Assembly: GCF_009862785.1 (NCBI RefSeq)
Contig: NZ_WWHU01000001.1
Location: 4,340,001 to 4,404,000, forward strand
Direction of reading: 5' to 3'
Length of the DNA: 64,000 nucleotides
Source of the DNA: Gordonia sp. SID5947
Lineage (GTDB): Bacteria; Actinomycetota; Actinomycetes; Mycobacteriales; Mycobacteriaceae
Numbering within the stretch: position 1 is the first letter of the stretch; each line of letters starts with the position of its first letter. Below the pieces are notes generated by a model. The model searched no databases, had not been told where the DNA came from, and was given only the letters and a program-made list of their open reading frames with translations. The translations under genes and the position numbers were made by a program. Positions 17,220 to 24,766 of this stretch are shown piece by piece.

Positions 17220-18722
17220 TCAGGATTCGGAGGTGTATCCCATCGGCATGAGGATCGACTTGTGCTCGACGTAGGATTCGAGTCCCTCGCGGCCGTTCTC
17301 GCGGCCGATGCCGGAGTTCTTGTAACCGCCGAAGGGTGAGCCGGGATCGATGGCGTACCAATTGATCCCGAGCGTGCCGGTGCGAACCTGCTTGGCGATC
17401 GCCACGCCGCGCTCGACGTCGGCAGTCCAGATCGAACCGGCCAGACCGTAATCGGAGTCGTTCGCGATCGTCACAGCCTCGTCGACGGTGTCATAGGCGA
17501 TCACACTGATGACCGGGCCGAAGATCTCCTCGCGGGCGATCGTCATGTCGTTGGTGACGCCGGTGAAGATCGTCGGGGTGACATAGAAGCCGTTCTCCAG
17601 GCCTTCGGGACGGGTGCCCTCGAGTACGGCGGTGGCGCCTTCTTCTTTGCCCTTCGCCACGTAGCCTTCGACCTTGTCGCGCTGCTTGGCGGTGATGATC
17701 GGTCCGAGGCCCGTGCCCTCCGCCGTCGGCAGCCCCGGGGTGAAGGTCTTCGCGGTGGCGACCATCGCATCGACGATCTCGTCGTGACGCGAGCGCGGCA
17801 CCAGAACGCGGGTCTGGGCGACGCACGCCTGTCCGGCGTTGATCAGGCCGGCCGAGAAGACCAGCATGTGGATGTTCGCCTCGAGATCGACGTCGTCGAG
17901 GACGATCGCAGCCGACTTGCCGCCGAGTTCGAGCGAACAGCGCTTGAGGGTCTCGCCGCAGCGGGCGGCGATCGCTCGGCCCGCGGCCGTGGAGCCGGTG
18001 AAGGTGATCTTGTCGACGTCGGGATGGTCGACCAGCGCCTGGCCTGCGGCGACACCACCCGGCACCACCGAGATCACGCCCTCGGGGACGCCTGCCTCGA
18101 CGAAGAGCTCTGCGAGCAGGTTCGCGTTGAGCGGGGTCTCGGGCGCGGGCTTGAGCACGATGGAACAGCCGGAGGCGAGCGCGGGACCGAACTTGTTGCA
18201 CAGCAGGAACAATGGCACGTTCCACGCGATGATCGCGCCCACGACGCCGACGGGCTCGCGGGTCACCAGTGTCTCGCCGAACAGCCCGGCGCGCTTCTCC
18301 TCCCACGCGAAATCGGTGGCGGCGGCGGCATATCCCTGCAGCACTCCGGTGCCGGCGAGCCCTTGGAGGGTGGTGACGTCGGTCGGGGTGGCGCCCATCT
18401 CGGCGGAGACCAGGCTGCTGATCTCGCCCATGCGTTCGTTGATCAGATCCGCCGCGCGGCTCAGGACGGCTGCCCGCTCGGCCGGCGGGGTGTCGCGCCA
18501 GACCCCCGACGCGAATGCCGCCCGTGCGGCCTTGACCGCGTTGTCGACATCGACCTCGTCGGCGAGGGGTACGGAACCGACTCGTTCGCCGGTGGCGGGC
18601 GAGAACACCTCGAGCGTCTCGGTCGAATGCGGATCCACCCACTGTCCACCGATGAACAGCTGCGGTTGGTCGCCGGCGCCGACCAGGTCGGATGCCGGAC
18701 GGGACTCGACGGTCTCGGTCAT
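17220..18722 (-). CDS. NAD(P)-dependent aldehyde dehydrogenase, KstR-linked
   Basis: ALDH superfamily enzyme of 500 residues. It carries the general-base Glu in ELGGKSAAIVLDD and the nucleophilic Cys in NAGQACVAQT (about residue 297). The C-terminal FGGYKNSGIGRENGREGL segment is typical. ATG 18722 has aggag 8 nt upstream. A perfect KstR operator lies 46 bp before the start. Its place beside the mce4 operon and this operator suggest it oxidises a steroid- or side-chain-derived aldehyde, such as a product of P450 attack or of side-chain cleavage. The substrate is inference only; the motifs define the family, not the substrate. Confidence 0.85.
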   Translation of the reverse strand: MTETVESRPASDLVGAGDQPQLFIGGQWVDPHSTETLEVFSPATGERVGSVPLADEVDVDNAVKAARAAFASGVWRDTPPAERAAVLSRAADLINERMGEISSLVSAEMGATPTDVTTLQGLAGTGVLQGYAAAATDFAWEEKRAGLFGETLVTREPVGVVGAIIAWNVPLFLLCNKFGPALASGCSIVLKPAPETPLNANLLAELFVEAGVPEGVISVVPGGVAAGQALVDHPDVDKITFTGSTAAGRAIAARCGETLKRCSLELGGKSAAIVLDDVDLEANIHMLVFSAGLINAGQACVAQTRVLVPRSRHDEIVDAMVATAKTFTPGLPTAEGTGLGPIITAKQRDKVEGYVAKGKEEGATAVLEGTRPEGLENGFYVTPTIFTGVTNDMTIAREEIFGPVISVIAYDTVDEAVTIANDSDYGLAGSIWTADVERGVAIAKQVRTGTLGINWYAIDPGSPFGGYKNSGIGRENGREGLESYVEHKSILMPMGYTSES

Positions 18723-18767
18723 AGATGTGCTCCTGGGTGGTGGTGTGAACTACTCCACAACCGATAC

Positions 18768-18781
18768 TAGAACACGTTCTA
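18768..18781. promoter_or_regulatory. KstR operator upstream of the aldehyde dehydrogenase
   Basis: TAGAACACGTTCTA matches TnnAACnnGTTnnA at all fixed positions and is palindromic apart from the centre. It links the aldehyde dehydrogenase to the steroid regulon. Confidence 0.85.
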
Positions 18782-18848
18782 ACTTCGGGGCCAGGGGTGG
18801 TCGTCGCCCATCACCGACGAATCCGGCCTCAGCAACCCGCCCAGGGCG

Positions 18849-19508
18849 TCAACGGCCGAATCGGATCATTGCCGTGAGCCCTTCGACCACATCGTCGAGA
18901 ACCGTGATCTGTTCTGACACGGTGTTGCATTCGAGCAACTGCTGCCGGTCGGCGGGGCCGATGGGCAGGCGGATGGCCCACTCGAACAAGCCGTGGTCGC
19001 CGAGGTCGGCGACGTCGAAATCGGGTAGACCCACCGGCACCGCCTCGGGCCGGGTGGCGGCCACCTCGTCGACGAAGGCGCGCAGCGCGCGCCCGAGTTC
19101 GATGACCCGCGGGTGATCGTCGGGACCGATCCGCGGCTCGGGGAGATCCTCGGTGACGGCCTTCGGATAGGGATCGTCGGGCAGCCACTCGACGATGCGG
19201 ATCCGCGTCGTACCGGTGCAGGTGAGCGAGGCCCGACCATCGGGTTGGCGGATCAGGTTCTCGATCCGGGCGAAGGTGCCGACATCGTGTCGGACGTCGC
19301 CGCCACCCACCTCGTGGCCGCGTGCGATCAGCACCACGCCGAAACCTGCGTCGACGGGCCCGTCGACCACCGATCCCTGCTCGTCGGTGCCGACGCAGTC
19401 GGCGAGCATCTGCCGATATCGCGGCTCGAAGATCCGTAGCGGTAGCGGCTCACCGGGCAGCAGCGCGGTCCCCAACGGGAACATCGGCGTGCCCGGGGCG
19501 CGCGGCAC
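18849..19508 (-). CDS. LON-substrate-binding-domain protein
   Basis: About 219 residues with the N-terminal substrate-binding domain of Lon-type proteases (MFPLGTALLPGEPLPLRIFE, then EPRYRQML) but no AAA+ or protease domain. Stand-alone LON-domain proteins are common in bacteria and their role is not well defined. The gene follows mhuD after 5 nt on the same strand, so they are probably cotranscribed. GTG 19508 is the chosen start; ATG 19484 (MFPLG) is also possible. Neither has a clear Shine-Dalgarno sequence, consistent with translational coupling to mhuD. Confidence 0.8.
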   Translation of the reverse strand: MPRAPGTPMFPLGTALLPGEPLPLRIFEPRYRQMLADCVGTDEQGSVVDGPVDAGFGVVLIARGHEVGGGDVRHDVGTFARIENLIRQPDGRASLTCTGTTRIRIVEWLPDDPYPKAVTEDLPEPRIGPDDHPRVIELGRALRAFVDEVAATRPEAVPVGLPDFDVADLGDHGLFEWAIRLPIGPADRQQLLECNTVSEQITVLDDVVEGLTAMIRFGR

Positions 19509-19513
19509 GCCTG

Positions 19514-19822
19514 TCAGGCGCTGGGTTTGGCGTCGAGGACGACCTCGAACTCGAGCAGATCGGCTCCGCTCGCCACCGGCTTGGCGCGCTCGCCGGAGTG
19601 AGCCTCCTTCGCCGGGCCCGATGCCCATGCCTGGAAGTCCTCTTCGGACTCCCACTGGGTGACCACGAAATACCGGTCGTCACCCTTCACCGGGCGCAGC
19701 AACTGGAAACCGAGGAAGCCCTTGGAGCCGTCCACGGAGTGGGCACGGTTCGCGAACCGCTTCTCGAGTTCCGGTCCGGCACCGTCGGGAACCGAAATCG
19801 CATTGATCTTCACAACTGCCAT
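19514..19822 (-). CDS. mhuD: Heme-degrading monooxygenase MhuD
   Basis: ABM-fold heme oxygenase of the IsdG/MhuD family, 102 residues from ATG 19822. The key residues fall at the exact M. tuberculosis positions: Asn7 (VKINAIS), Trp66 (FQAWASG) and the heme-ligand His75 (KEAHSGE). MhuD opens heme to mycobilin and releases iron without CO. The surrounding order (mhuD, hydrolase, mutY, canB) matches the Rv3592-Rv3588c region. No iron-box operator was recognised upstream. Confidence 0.9.
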   Translation of the reverse strand: MAVVKINAISVPDGAGPELEKRFANRAHSVDGSKGFLGFQLLRPVKGDDRYFVVTQWESEEDFQAWASGPAKEAHSGERAKPVASGADLLEFEVVLDAKPSA

Positions 19823-19886
19823 GGGCCCCACCCTACTGGCATGCTGGAGTGAGGTATCGACAGTTCAGTGACCGAGCGGAGGTGCC

Positions 19887-20267
19887 ATGGCACGCGGGAA
19901 ATTGGAACCGGGGCCCGATCACCCCATCACGGTGTCGCCGACGGGTGGTCGCGTCGTCGTCAAGGTGGGCGACGCCGTCGTCGCGCGGACGTCGGATGCG
20001 TTCACCCTGCGCGAGGCGGAGTACCCGCCCGTGCAGTACATACCGCGAGAATGCGTCGACCCCTCGTTGCTCCGCGACAGTACGACCACCACGTTCTGCC
20101 CGTACAAGGGCGAGTGCAACTACTACGACCTCACCCTGGAGTCCGAGGTGCTGACCGACGCGGTCTGGATCTACCGGTCCCCGTACGACGCCGTCGCGGA
20201 GATCGCCGACCATGTCGCGTTCTATCCGGGTCGGGTGTCGGTCGACGTCGACGTGGCGTCGGGCTGA
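19887..20267 (+). CDS. DUF427 domain protein
   Basis: 126 residues containing a DUF427 domain (PRECVDPSLL, then FCPYKGECNYYDL). ATG 19887 has gcggagg a few nt upstream. The family is widespread in actinobacteria and proteobacteria and has a compact beta fold; no reaction is established that I can support here. It is transcribed divergently from mhuD and followed 29 nt later by a hydrolase gene that has its own leaderless-type promoter. Confidence 0.82.
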   Translation: MARGKLEPGPDHPITVSPTGGRVVVKVGDAVVARTSDAFTLREAEYPPVQYIPRECVDPSLLRDSTTTTFCPYKGECNYYDLTLESEVLTDAVWIYRSPYDAVAEIADHVAFYPGRVSVDVDVASG

Positions 20268-20283
20268 TCCGCGGCCGCTGCCA

Positions 20284-20289
20284 TACCCT
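20284..20289 (+). promoter_or_regulatory. Leaderless-type -10 element
   Basis: taccct, 6 nt before the GTG start of the hydrolase at 20296. The spacing would place transcription initiation at the start codon. Confidence 0.45.
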
Positions 20290-20295
20290 GGCATC

Positions 20296-21198
20296 GTGAC
20301 CGCCGCCGATACCGAGCCCCGCTCCGCGATCGCGCAGTCGGCCGGCACCGAGATCGGTCTGCTCGATCACGGCGGGCCCACCGACAGTGACGGCCAGCCG
20401 ATTCGCGGTGTCGGCCCGATCGTCCTGCTGCACGGGCTGATGGGACGCGGACGCACGTGGCGCCGCCAGATCCCGTGGCTGCGTCGGCACGGTCGGGTCT
20501 TCACCTTCGACGCCGCCTTCCACACCGGCGCCGACGTCGAGGCGCCTGCCGACCGCGCTGAGTTGAGCACCGAGCGTTTCGTCACCGATCTCGCCGAGAT
20601 CCTGGTGTGGATCGATCAGGGGCCTGCCGTTCTGGTGGGCCACTCGATGGGCGCGCTGCACGCCTGGTGTACCGCCGCGGCGTATCCGGAGATGGTGTCG
20701 GCGTTGGTGATCGAGGACATGGCGCCCGACTTTCGCGGGCGGTCCACGCGCAGCTGGACGCCCTGGTTCGACAGCTGGCCCAATCGGTTCGAATCGATGT
20801 CACACGCGCAGGAGATGTTCGGTGAGGTCGCCGGCCGCTACTTCTACGAGGCCTTCGACGACGGGCGGTTGCACGGCAGCCTGCCCGTCTGGTCGGAGAT
20901 CGCCGAGGAGTGGGGTGGTCGCGAATTCTGGTCCGAGTGGGAGACGGTGAGGGTTCCGTCGCTGGTGATCGAGGCCGAACACTCGGTGACACCGCCGGGC
21001 CAGATGCGCATGATGTGTTCGACCAGCGGCCGGGCGCAGTACCTACAGGTGCCCGACGCCGGGCATCTGGTGCACGACGACGCCCCGGACATCTATCGCG
21101 GTGCGGTGGAGGCGTTTGCGGCCGGACTGCCGACCACCTCGGCCGGCTGGGTCATCAATTCGCCTCCCCTGCAAGACAAAACCGACCGTCGTCGGTGA
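20296..21198 (+). CDS. Alpha/beta hydrolase
   Basis: Alpha/beta hydrolase fold, 300 residues from GTG 20296. It shows the oxyanion HGLMG segment, the nucleophile elbow GHSMG (about residue 117-121) and the C-terminal catalytic His in DAGHLVHDD. It corresponds by position to the hydrolase Rv3591c near mutY in M. tuberculosis. The substrate is unknown. Its 3' end overlaps the convergent mutY gene by 44 nt. Confidence 0.85.
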   Translation: MTAADTEPRSAIAQSAGTEIGLLDHGGPTDSDGQPIRGVGPIVLLHGLMGRGRTWRRQIPWLRRHGRVFTFDAAFHTGADVEAPADRAELSTERFVTDLAEILVWIDQGPAVLVGHSMGALHAWCTAAAYPEMVSALVIEDMAPDFRGRSTRSWTPWFDSWPNRFESMSHAQEMFGEVAGRYFYEAFDDGRLHGSLPVWSEIAEEWGGREFWSEWETVRVPSLVIEAEHSVTPPGQMRMMCSTSGRAQYLQVPDAGHLVHDDAPDIYRGAVEAFAAGLPTTSAGWVINSPPLQDKTDRRR

Positions 21199-22051
21199 GT
21201 TCGACCAGACCGTCACTGAGCAGTGAGTCGAGGGCCCGGTCGCGCTGTGCGGTGTCGGTGGTCCACACGGTGTCCAATCGTGCGCGGAGCACCGGCTGAT
21301 CGGTGCCACGCAGGACGTCGAGTAGCAGTCCGCGGACCTGTCGGTCGGTGCCGGCGAACTTCTGTACTTTGCGGACGGGCCCGGTGTGGGCGGGCCTGCC
21401 GAGCCGGATCCAGGTGCAGTCGACGAGCGGACAGTCGTCGCACCGCGGGTTGCGGGCCGTGCACACCAGCGCGCCGAGTTCCATCAGCGCGGCGGAGAAT
21501 CGCGGTGCCGTGGCGTCGACGGAGTCGTCCGCGCGGCGCGGCAGGAGGGCGGTGGCATCGGCGAGGTCGGTGCGGGACGGATTGCCCGGCTGTTCCCGGC
21601 CGTGCACCGCCCGGGCGATGACCCGCCGGACGTTGGTGTCCACCACCGGAACCGACTGCCCGTAGGCGAAGCAGGCCACGGCCCGGGCGGTGTAGTCCCC
21701 GATGCCGGGGAGTGTGAGCATGGTGTCGACGTCGTCGGGGACGCGATCGTCGTGGTGCTCGGCGAGTACCGTCGCGCACTCATGGAGTCGCAGCGCCCGG
21801 CGGGGATAGCCGAGCTTGCCCCACGCCCGCAGCACCTCGCCCGGCGATGCGGCCGCCATGGCCGACGGCACCGGCCATCGCTGCACCCACTCGCGCCACG
21901 GCCCGACCACGCGGGACACCGGCGTCTGCTGCAACATGATCTCGCTGATCAGGATCTGCCAGCCGGACAGTCCGGGTGCGCGCCAGGGGAGGTCGCGCTC
22001 GTGGAGGTCGAACCAGCCGAGCAGAACGGCCGGTGGCACACTAGTGGCCAT
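21155..22051 (-). CDS. mutY: A/G-specific adenine DNA glycosylase MutY
   Basis: 298 residues, within the short actinobacterial MutY length. It removes adenine opposite 8-oxoguanine. Visible are the catalytic Glu segment (ISEIMLQQT), the helix-hairpin-helix (TLPGIGDYTARAV), the catalytic Asp (PVVDTNVRR) and the [4Fe-4S] motif C-x6-C-x2-C-x5-C (CTARNPRCDDCPLVDC). The C-terminal NUDT1-like domain is reduced. Its ATG (22051-22049) overlaps the ATG of divergent canB (22050-22052); an internal GTG at 22039 is a possible alternative start. The 3' end overlaps the hydrolase gene. Confidence 0.9.
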   Translation of the reverse strand: MATSVPPAVLLGWFDLHERDLPWRAPGLSGWQILISEIMLQQTPVSRVVGPWREWVQRWPVPSAMAAASPGEVLRAWGKLGYPRRALRLHECATVLAEHHDDRVPDDVDTMLTLPGIGDYTARAVACFAYGQSVPVVDTNVRRVIARAVHGREQPGNPSRTDLADATALLPRRADDSVDATAPRFSAALMELGALVCTARNPRCDDCPLVDCTWIRLGRPAHTGPVRKVQKFAGTDRQVRGLLLDVLRGTDQPVLRARLDTVWTTDTAQRDRALDSLLSDGLVELTDDGRFCLAGEAN

Positions 22052-22685
22052 GAGCCAAGTGACTCCCACCGAAGCCTGGAAGATCCTGCAGGAAGGGAAT
22101 GATCGGTTCGTCGCCGGCGAGTCTCAACATCCCAAACAGGGTATCGAGGATCGCGAGCGTCTGACATCGGGACAGCACCCGCACGTCGTGTTGTTCGGCT
22201 GCTCGGATTCGCGGCTGTCGGCGGAGATCATCTTCGATCAAGGACTCGGCGACATGTTCGTCGTCCGCACGGCGGGTCAGGTCATCGACTCGGCAGTGCT
22301 GGGGTCGCTGGAGTTCGCCGCCGAGGTCCTCGAGGTCCCGCTCATCGCGATCCTCGGCCACGACAGCTGCGGCGCGGTGAAGGCGACGCTCAACGCGCTC
22401 GACAACCTGGAGATCCCCGGCGGTTACATCCGGGAGCTCGTCGAGAAGGTGAGTCCCAGCATCCTGGCCGGCCGCAGTGAGGGGCTGACGCGCGTCGACG
22501 AGTTCGAGGCGCGGCACGTCCTGGAGACCGGTCGGCAGCTGATCGAGCGCAGCCGCGTCATCGCGGACCGGGTTGCCGACGGAAGGCTCGCGATCATCGG
22601 GCTCACCTATCAGCTCGGCGAGGGACGGGCACAGATCCGCGGCGTCATCGGACAGATCGACGGCGTCGAGACCGTCGACGCCTGA
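22050..22685 (+). CDS. canB: Beta-carbonic anhydrase CanB
   Basis: Beta-class carbonic anhydrase of 211 residues, interconverting CO2 and bicarbonate. The zinc ligands and catalytic dyad are in CSDSR (Cys, Asp-Arg) and GHDSCGAV (His, Cys), 55-60 residues apart. The segment EIIFDQGLGDMFVVRTAGQ is characteristic of the Rv3588c group. The start ATG 22050 overlaps the divergent mutY start. No clear Shine-Dalgarno sequence precedes it. Confidence 0.92.
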   Translation: MSQVTPTEAWKILQEGNDRFVAGESQHPKQGIEDRERLTSGQHPHVVLFGCSDSRLSAEIIFDQGLGDMFVVRTAGQVIDSAVLGSLEFAAEVLEVPLIAILGHDSCGAVKATLNALDNLEIPGGYIRELVEKVSPSILAGRSEGLTRVDEFEARHVLETGRQLIERSRVIADRVADGRLAIIGLTYQLGEGRAQIRGVIGQIDGVETVDA

Positions 22686-22789
22686 ACCGACCGACTGCGG
22701 GCTGAACCCCAACTTTAGACTTTTGGCCGGTCAGGCCCTGTTTGTGCGACACGCCGAGCGGGATCGGACGCGGCGTGAACAGGGGCCGT

Positions 22790-22795
22790 TAGCGT
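22790..22795 (+). promoter_or_regulatory. Leaderless-type -10 element
   Basis: tagcgt, 7 nt before GTG 22803. It supports 22803 rather than the in-frame GTG 22794 as the start of the downstream membrane protein. Confidence 0.5.
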
Positions 22796-22802
22796 GGGTC
22801 CC

Positions 22803-23588
22803 GTGATCGAACCGCAAGGCCCGCTACCACCTGAGATCTATTGGCGACGTCGGATCGTCGCCATCGGTGGTGCCGCCGTCGCGCTTGCGTTGATCATCGG
22901 ACTCATCATCTGGGCGACCGGGAGCAACGGTGGCGACCCGTCGAATTCGGCGGCCTCGTCATCCGTTGCGTCGTCGACGGCGTATTCGAGTGAGCCGCCT
23001 GCCGAGTCCTCCGACCCGTCGGCCAGCGGTCAGGTCTCCGGTGGGGGAACCGGTGGCAGCGGTTCCAGTAGCGGAGTGCCCGGCGCAGACGCTGCCGCGG
23101 GGGTCGGCGGTTCGGCCGTGTCGTCGTCGGTGCCCGCGCCGAGCGGAGCCGCGCAGGCTCCGGGCCCCGTGCCGGCATCCGGCCTGTGCCCCGACGCGAA
23201 CATCTCGGTGGTGCTGTACACCGACAAGCCGACCTACTCGACCGGCGATCAGCCGGTCTTCACGATCGTCACCACCAACGCCGGTCTCACCGACTGCACG
23301 CGCGACGTCGGCAAGGCGGCGCAGGACGTGGTGGTCCGCACCCTCGACGGCACGCGGACGCTCTGGTCGGCTCGTGACTGCTCGCCGTTGCAGACGGTCA
23401 ACAACGTGAACCTCAAACCCTCGCAGCAGGTGCGCGACACCATCACATGGTCGGGCACCACGAGCAGCCCCGGCTGCGACAAGCCGCGCGTGCCGATCGC
23501 GGTCGGGGCCTACCAAGCCATCGGGAAGATAGGGGAGAAGGAGTCCGCGCCGATCACGTTCAACGTGGTGGCGCCGGCCCAGCCGTGA
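22803..23588 (+). CDS. Membrane-anchored protein, Rv3587c-like
   Basis: About 261 residues. A short N-terminus (IEPQGPLPPEIYWRRR) and one membrane span (about residues 18-38) are followed by a long Ser/Ala/Gly/Pro linker and a C-terminal extracytoplasmic domain with three cysteines (DCTRDVG, RDCSPL, SPGCDK). It matches Rv3587c in architecture and in place, between canB and disA. Function unknown; a cell-envelope role is likely from topology. Confidence 0.8.
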   Translation: MIEPQGPLPPEIYWRRRIVAIGGAAVALALIIGLIIWATGSNGGDPSNSAASSSVASSTAYSSEPPAESSDPSASGQVSGGGTGGSGSSSGVPGADAAAGVGGSAVSSSVPAPSGAAQAPGPVPASGLCPDANISVVLYTDKPTYSTGDQPVFTIVTTNAGLTDCTRDVGKAAQDVVVRTLDGTRTLWSARDCSPLQTVNNVNLKPSQQVRDTITWSGTTSSPGCDKPRVPIAVGAYQAIGKIGEKESAPITFNVVAPAQP

Positions 23589-23601
23589 CTCCGTCGATTC
23601 G

Positions 23602-23638
23602 GTAGCAACAATCCGCGGTGGGCGCGGAGTATTGCTAC
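23602..23638. terminator. Imperfect hairpin between convergent genes
   Basis: gtagcaacaatccgc (23602-23616) pairs with gcggagtattgctac (23624-23638), with a three-base mismatch in the middle. It lies between the converging ends of the Rv3587c-like gene and the LacI-type regulator, so it may terminate both. Confidence 0.55.
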
Positions 23639-23647
23639 GAAATCGCC

Positions 23648-24654
23648 TCAGGTGGTGGCGCGGACGACGAGTTGCACGGGTAACCGGACGGTCTCCGCTT
23701 CGTCGCCGGCCGCCAGTTCGAGCAACCGTCGGGCCGCCGTCGCGCCGATCTCGTGCGCGGGCGAGCGGATCGTGGTGAGCGGCACCGGTAATTGCGCGAC
23801 GACGGGGATGTCGTTGTAGCCGACGAGCGCCAGGTCGTCGGGGATGCGCAGGCCGAGGTCGCGGGCGACGCCCATGACGCCGATCGCGATGGTGTCGGAG
23901 ACCGTGAAGATCGCGGTGGGACGCGCGGGGAGTCGAGCAGGGCGCGGCCGGCGGCGATGCCGCCGTCGACCTCGAACGTGGAGTGCACGATCCGGTCTGC
24001 GGGCAGTTCGACCGACGCCCCGCGGAGCGCGTCGCGAAAGCCCGCCAAGCGGTCGCCCGCTGTGGTGGCGTGGCGAGGCCCGGCGACGACGGCGATGTCG
24101 GTGTGCCCGCGGTCGAGCAGGTGCCGTGCCGCGAGGTGGCCGCCCCGGAGGTCGTCGCCGCCGACGAAGGGCAGGCCGGACCCGGCGTGGCGGGTCACCG
24201 CGAGCATCGGGACGTTGCCGATGCGGAGGCTCTCGATGAACGGCCGCCCGGGATCGTGCAGACTGCTGAGGAGCAGGCCGTCCACCTGGCGGCCCACCAG
24301 CAACTCGATCGCGCGGCGCTGGGCGTCGAGGTCGTCGGGCGGGCTCGACAGCAGGACCGAATATCCCGCGAGGGAGGCGGCCTCCTCGATGCCCTGATAG
24401 GTCGTCGCGACCACCCCGTCGGTCAGGCGGGTCATCACCACGCCGAGGGTGGTGGTCTTCCGCGTCCGCAGACTGGCTGCCCAGAGGTTGGGCTGATAGC
24501 CGAGTTCCACCGCGACCTCGCGCACCCGTAGTGCCGACGCCGACCAGCCGTCGACCGGTTCGGGCTGACGCAGGACGCGGGAGGCGGTGGAGACGTGCAC
24601 ACCTGCGCGTTCGGCGATCTCCTTGAGGGTCGGAGCCCGGTTCCCGTCTCGCAT
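23648..24654 (-). CDS. LacI-family transcriptional regulator (frameshifted)
   Basis: LacI/GalR regulator with the N-terminal helix-turn-helix (TLKEIAERAGVHVSTASRVL) and a periplasmic-binding-like effector domain. The start ATG 24654 has a strong aaagggaggtg sequence. The frame breaks at the GGGG run 23927-23930 (CCCC on the coding strand); one extra base joins GRALLDSP to RPTAIFTVSDTIAIGVMG and gives about 336 residues ending at 23648. It faces gcdH. Tandem operator-like sites lie between the two genes, so it probably controls glutarate catabolism and perhaps itself. Confidence 0.8.
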
Positions 24655-24720
24655 GCACGCTCACCTCCCTTTGGTCCCACGCCGGTTGACGGCTCAACGC
24701 AGCAGCCCTACATTAGTCGA

Positions 24721-24744
24721 TGCAAACGTTCTTGCAATCGTTCT
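24721..24744. promoter_or_regulatory. Tandem LacI-type operator sites
   Basis: Two adjacent 12-bp copies, tgcaaacgttct and tgcaatcgttct, differ at one base. Each has the central CG and flanking A/T pattern of LacI-family operators. They lie in the 112-bp gap between the LacI-type gene and gcdH, 23 nt before the gcdH start. Confidence 0.65.
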
Positions 24745-24766
24745 CGCACGCTCGATGGAGGCCCCG

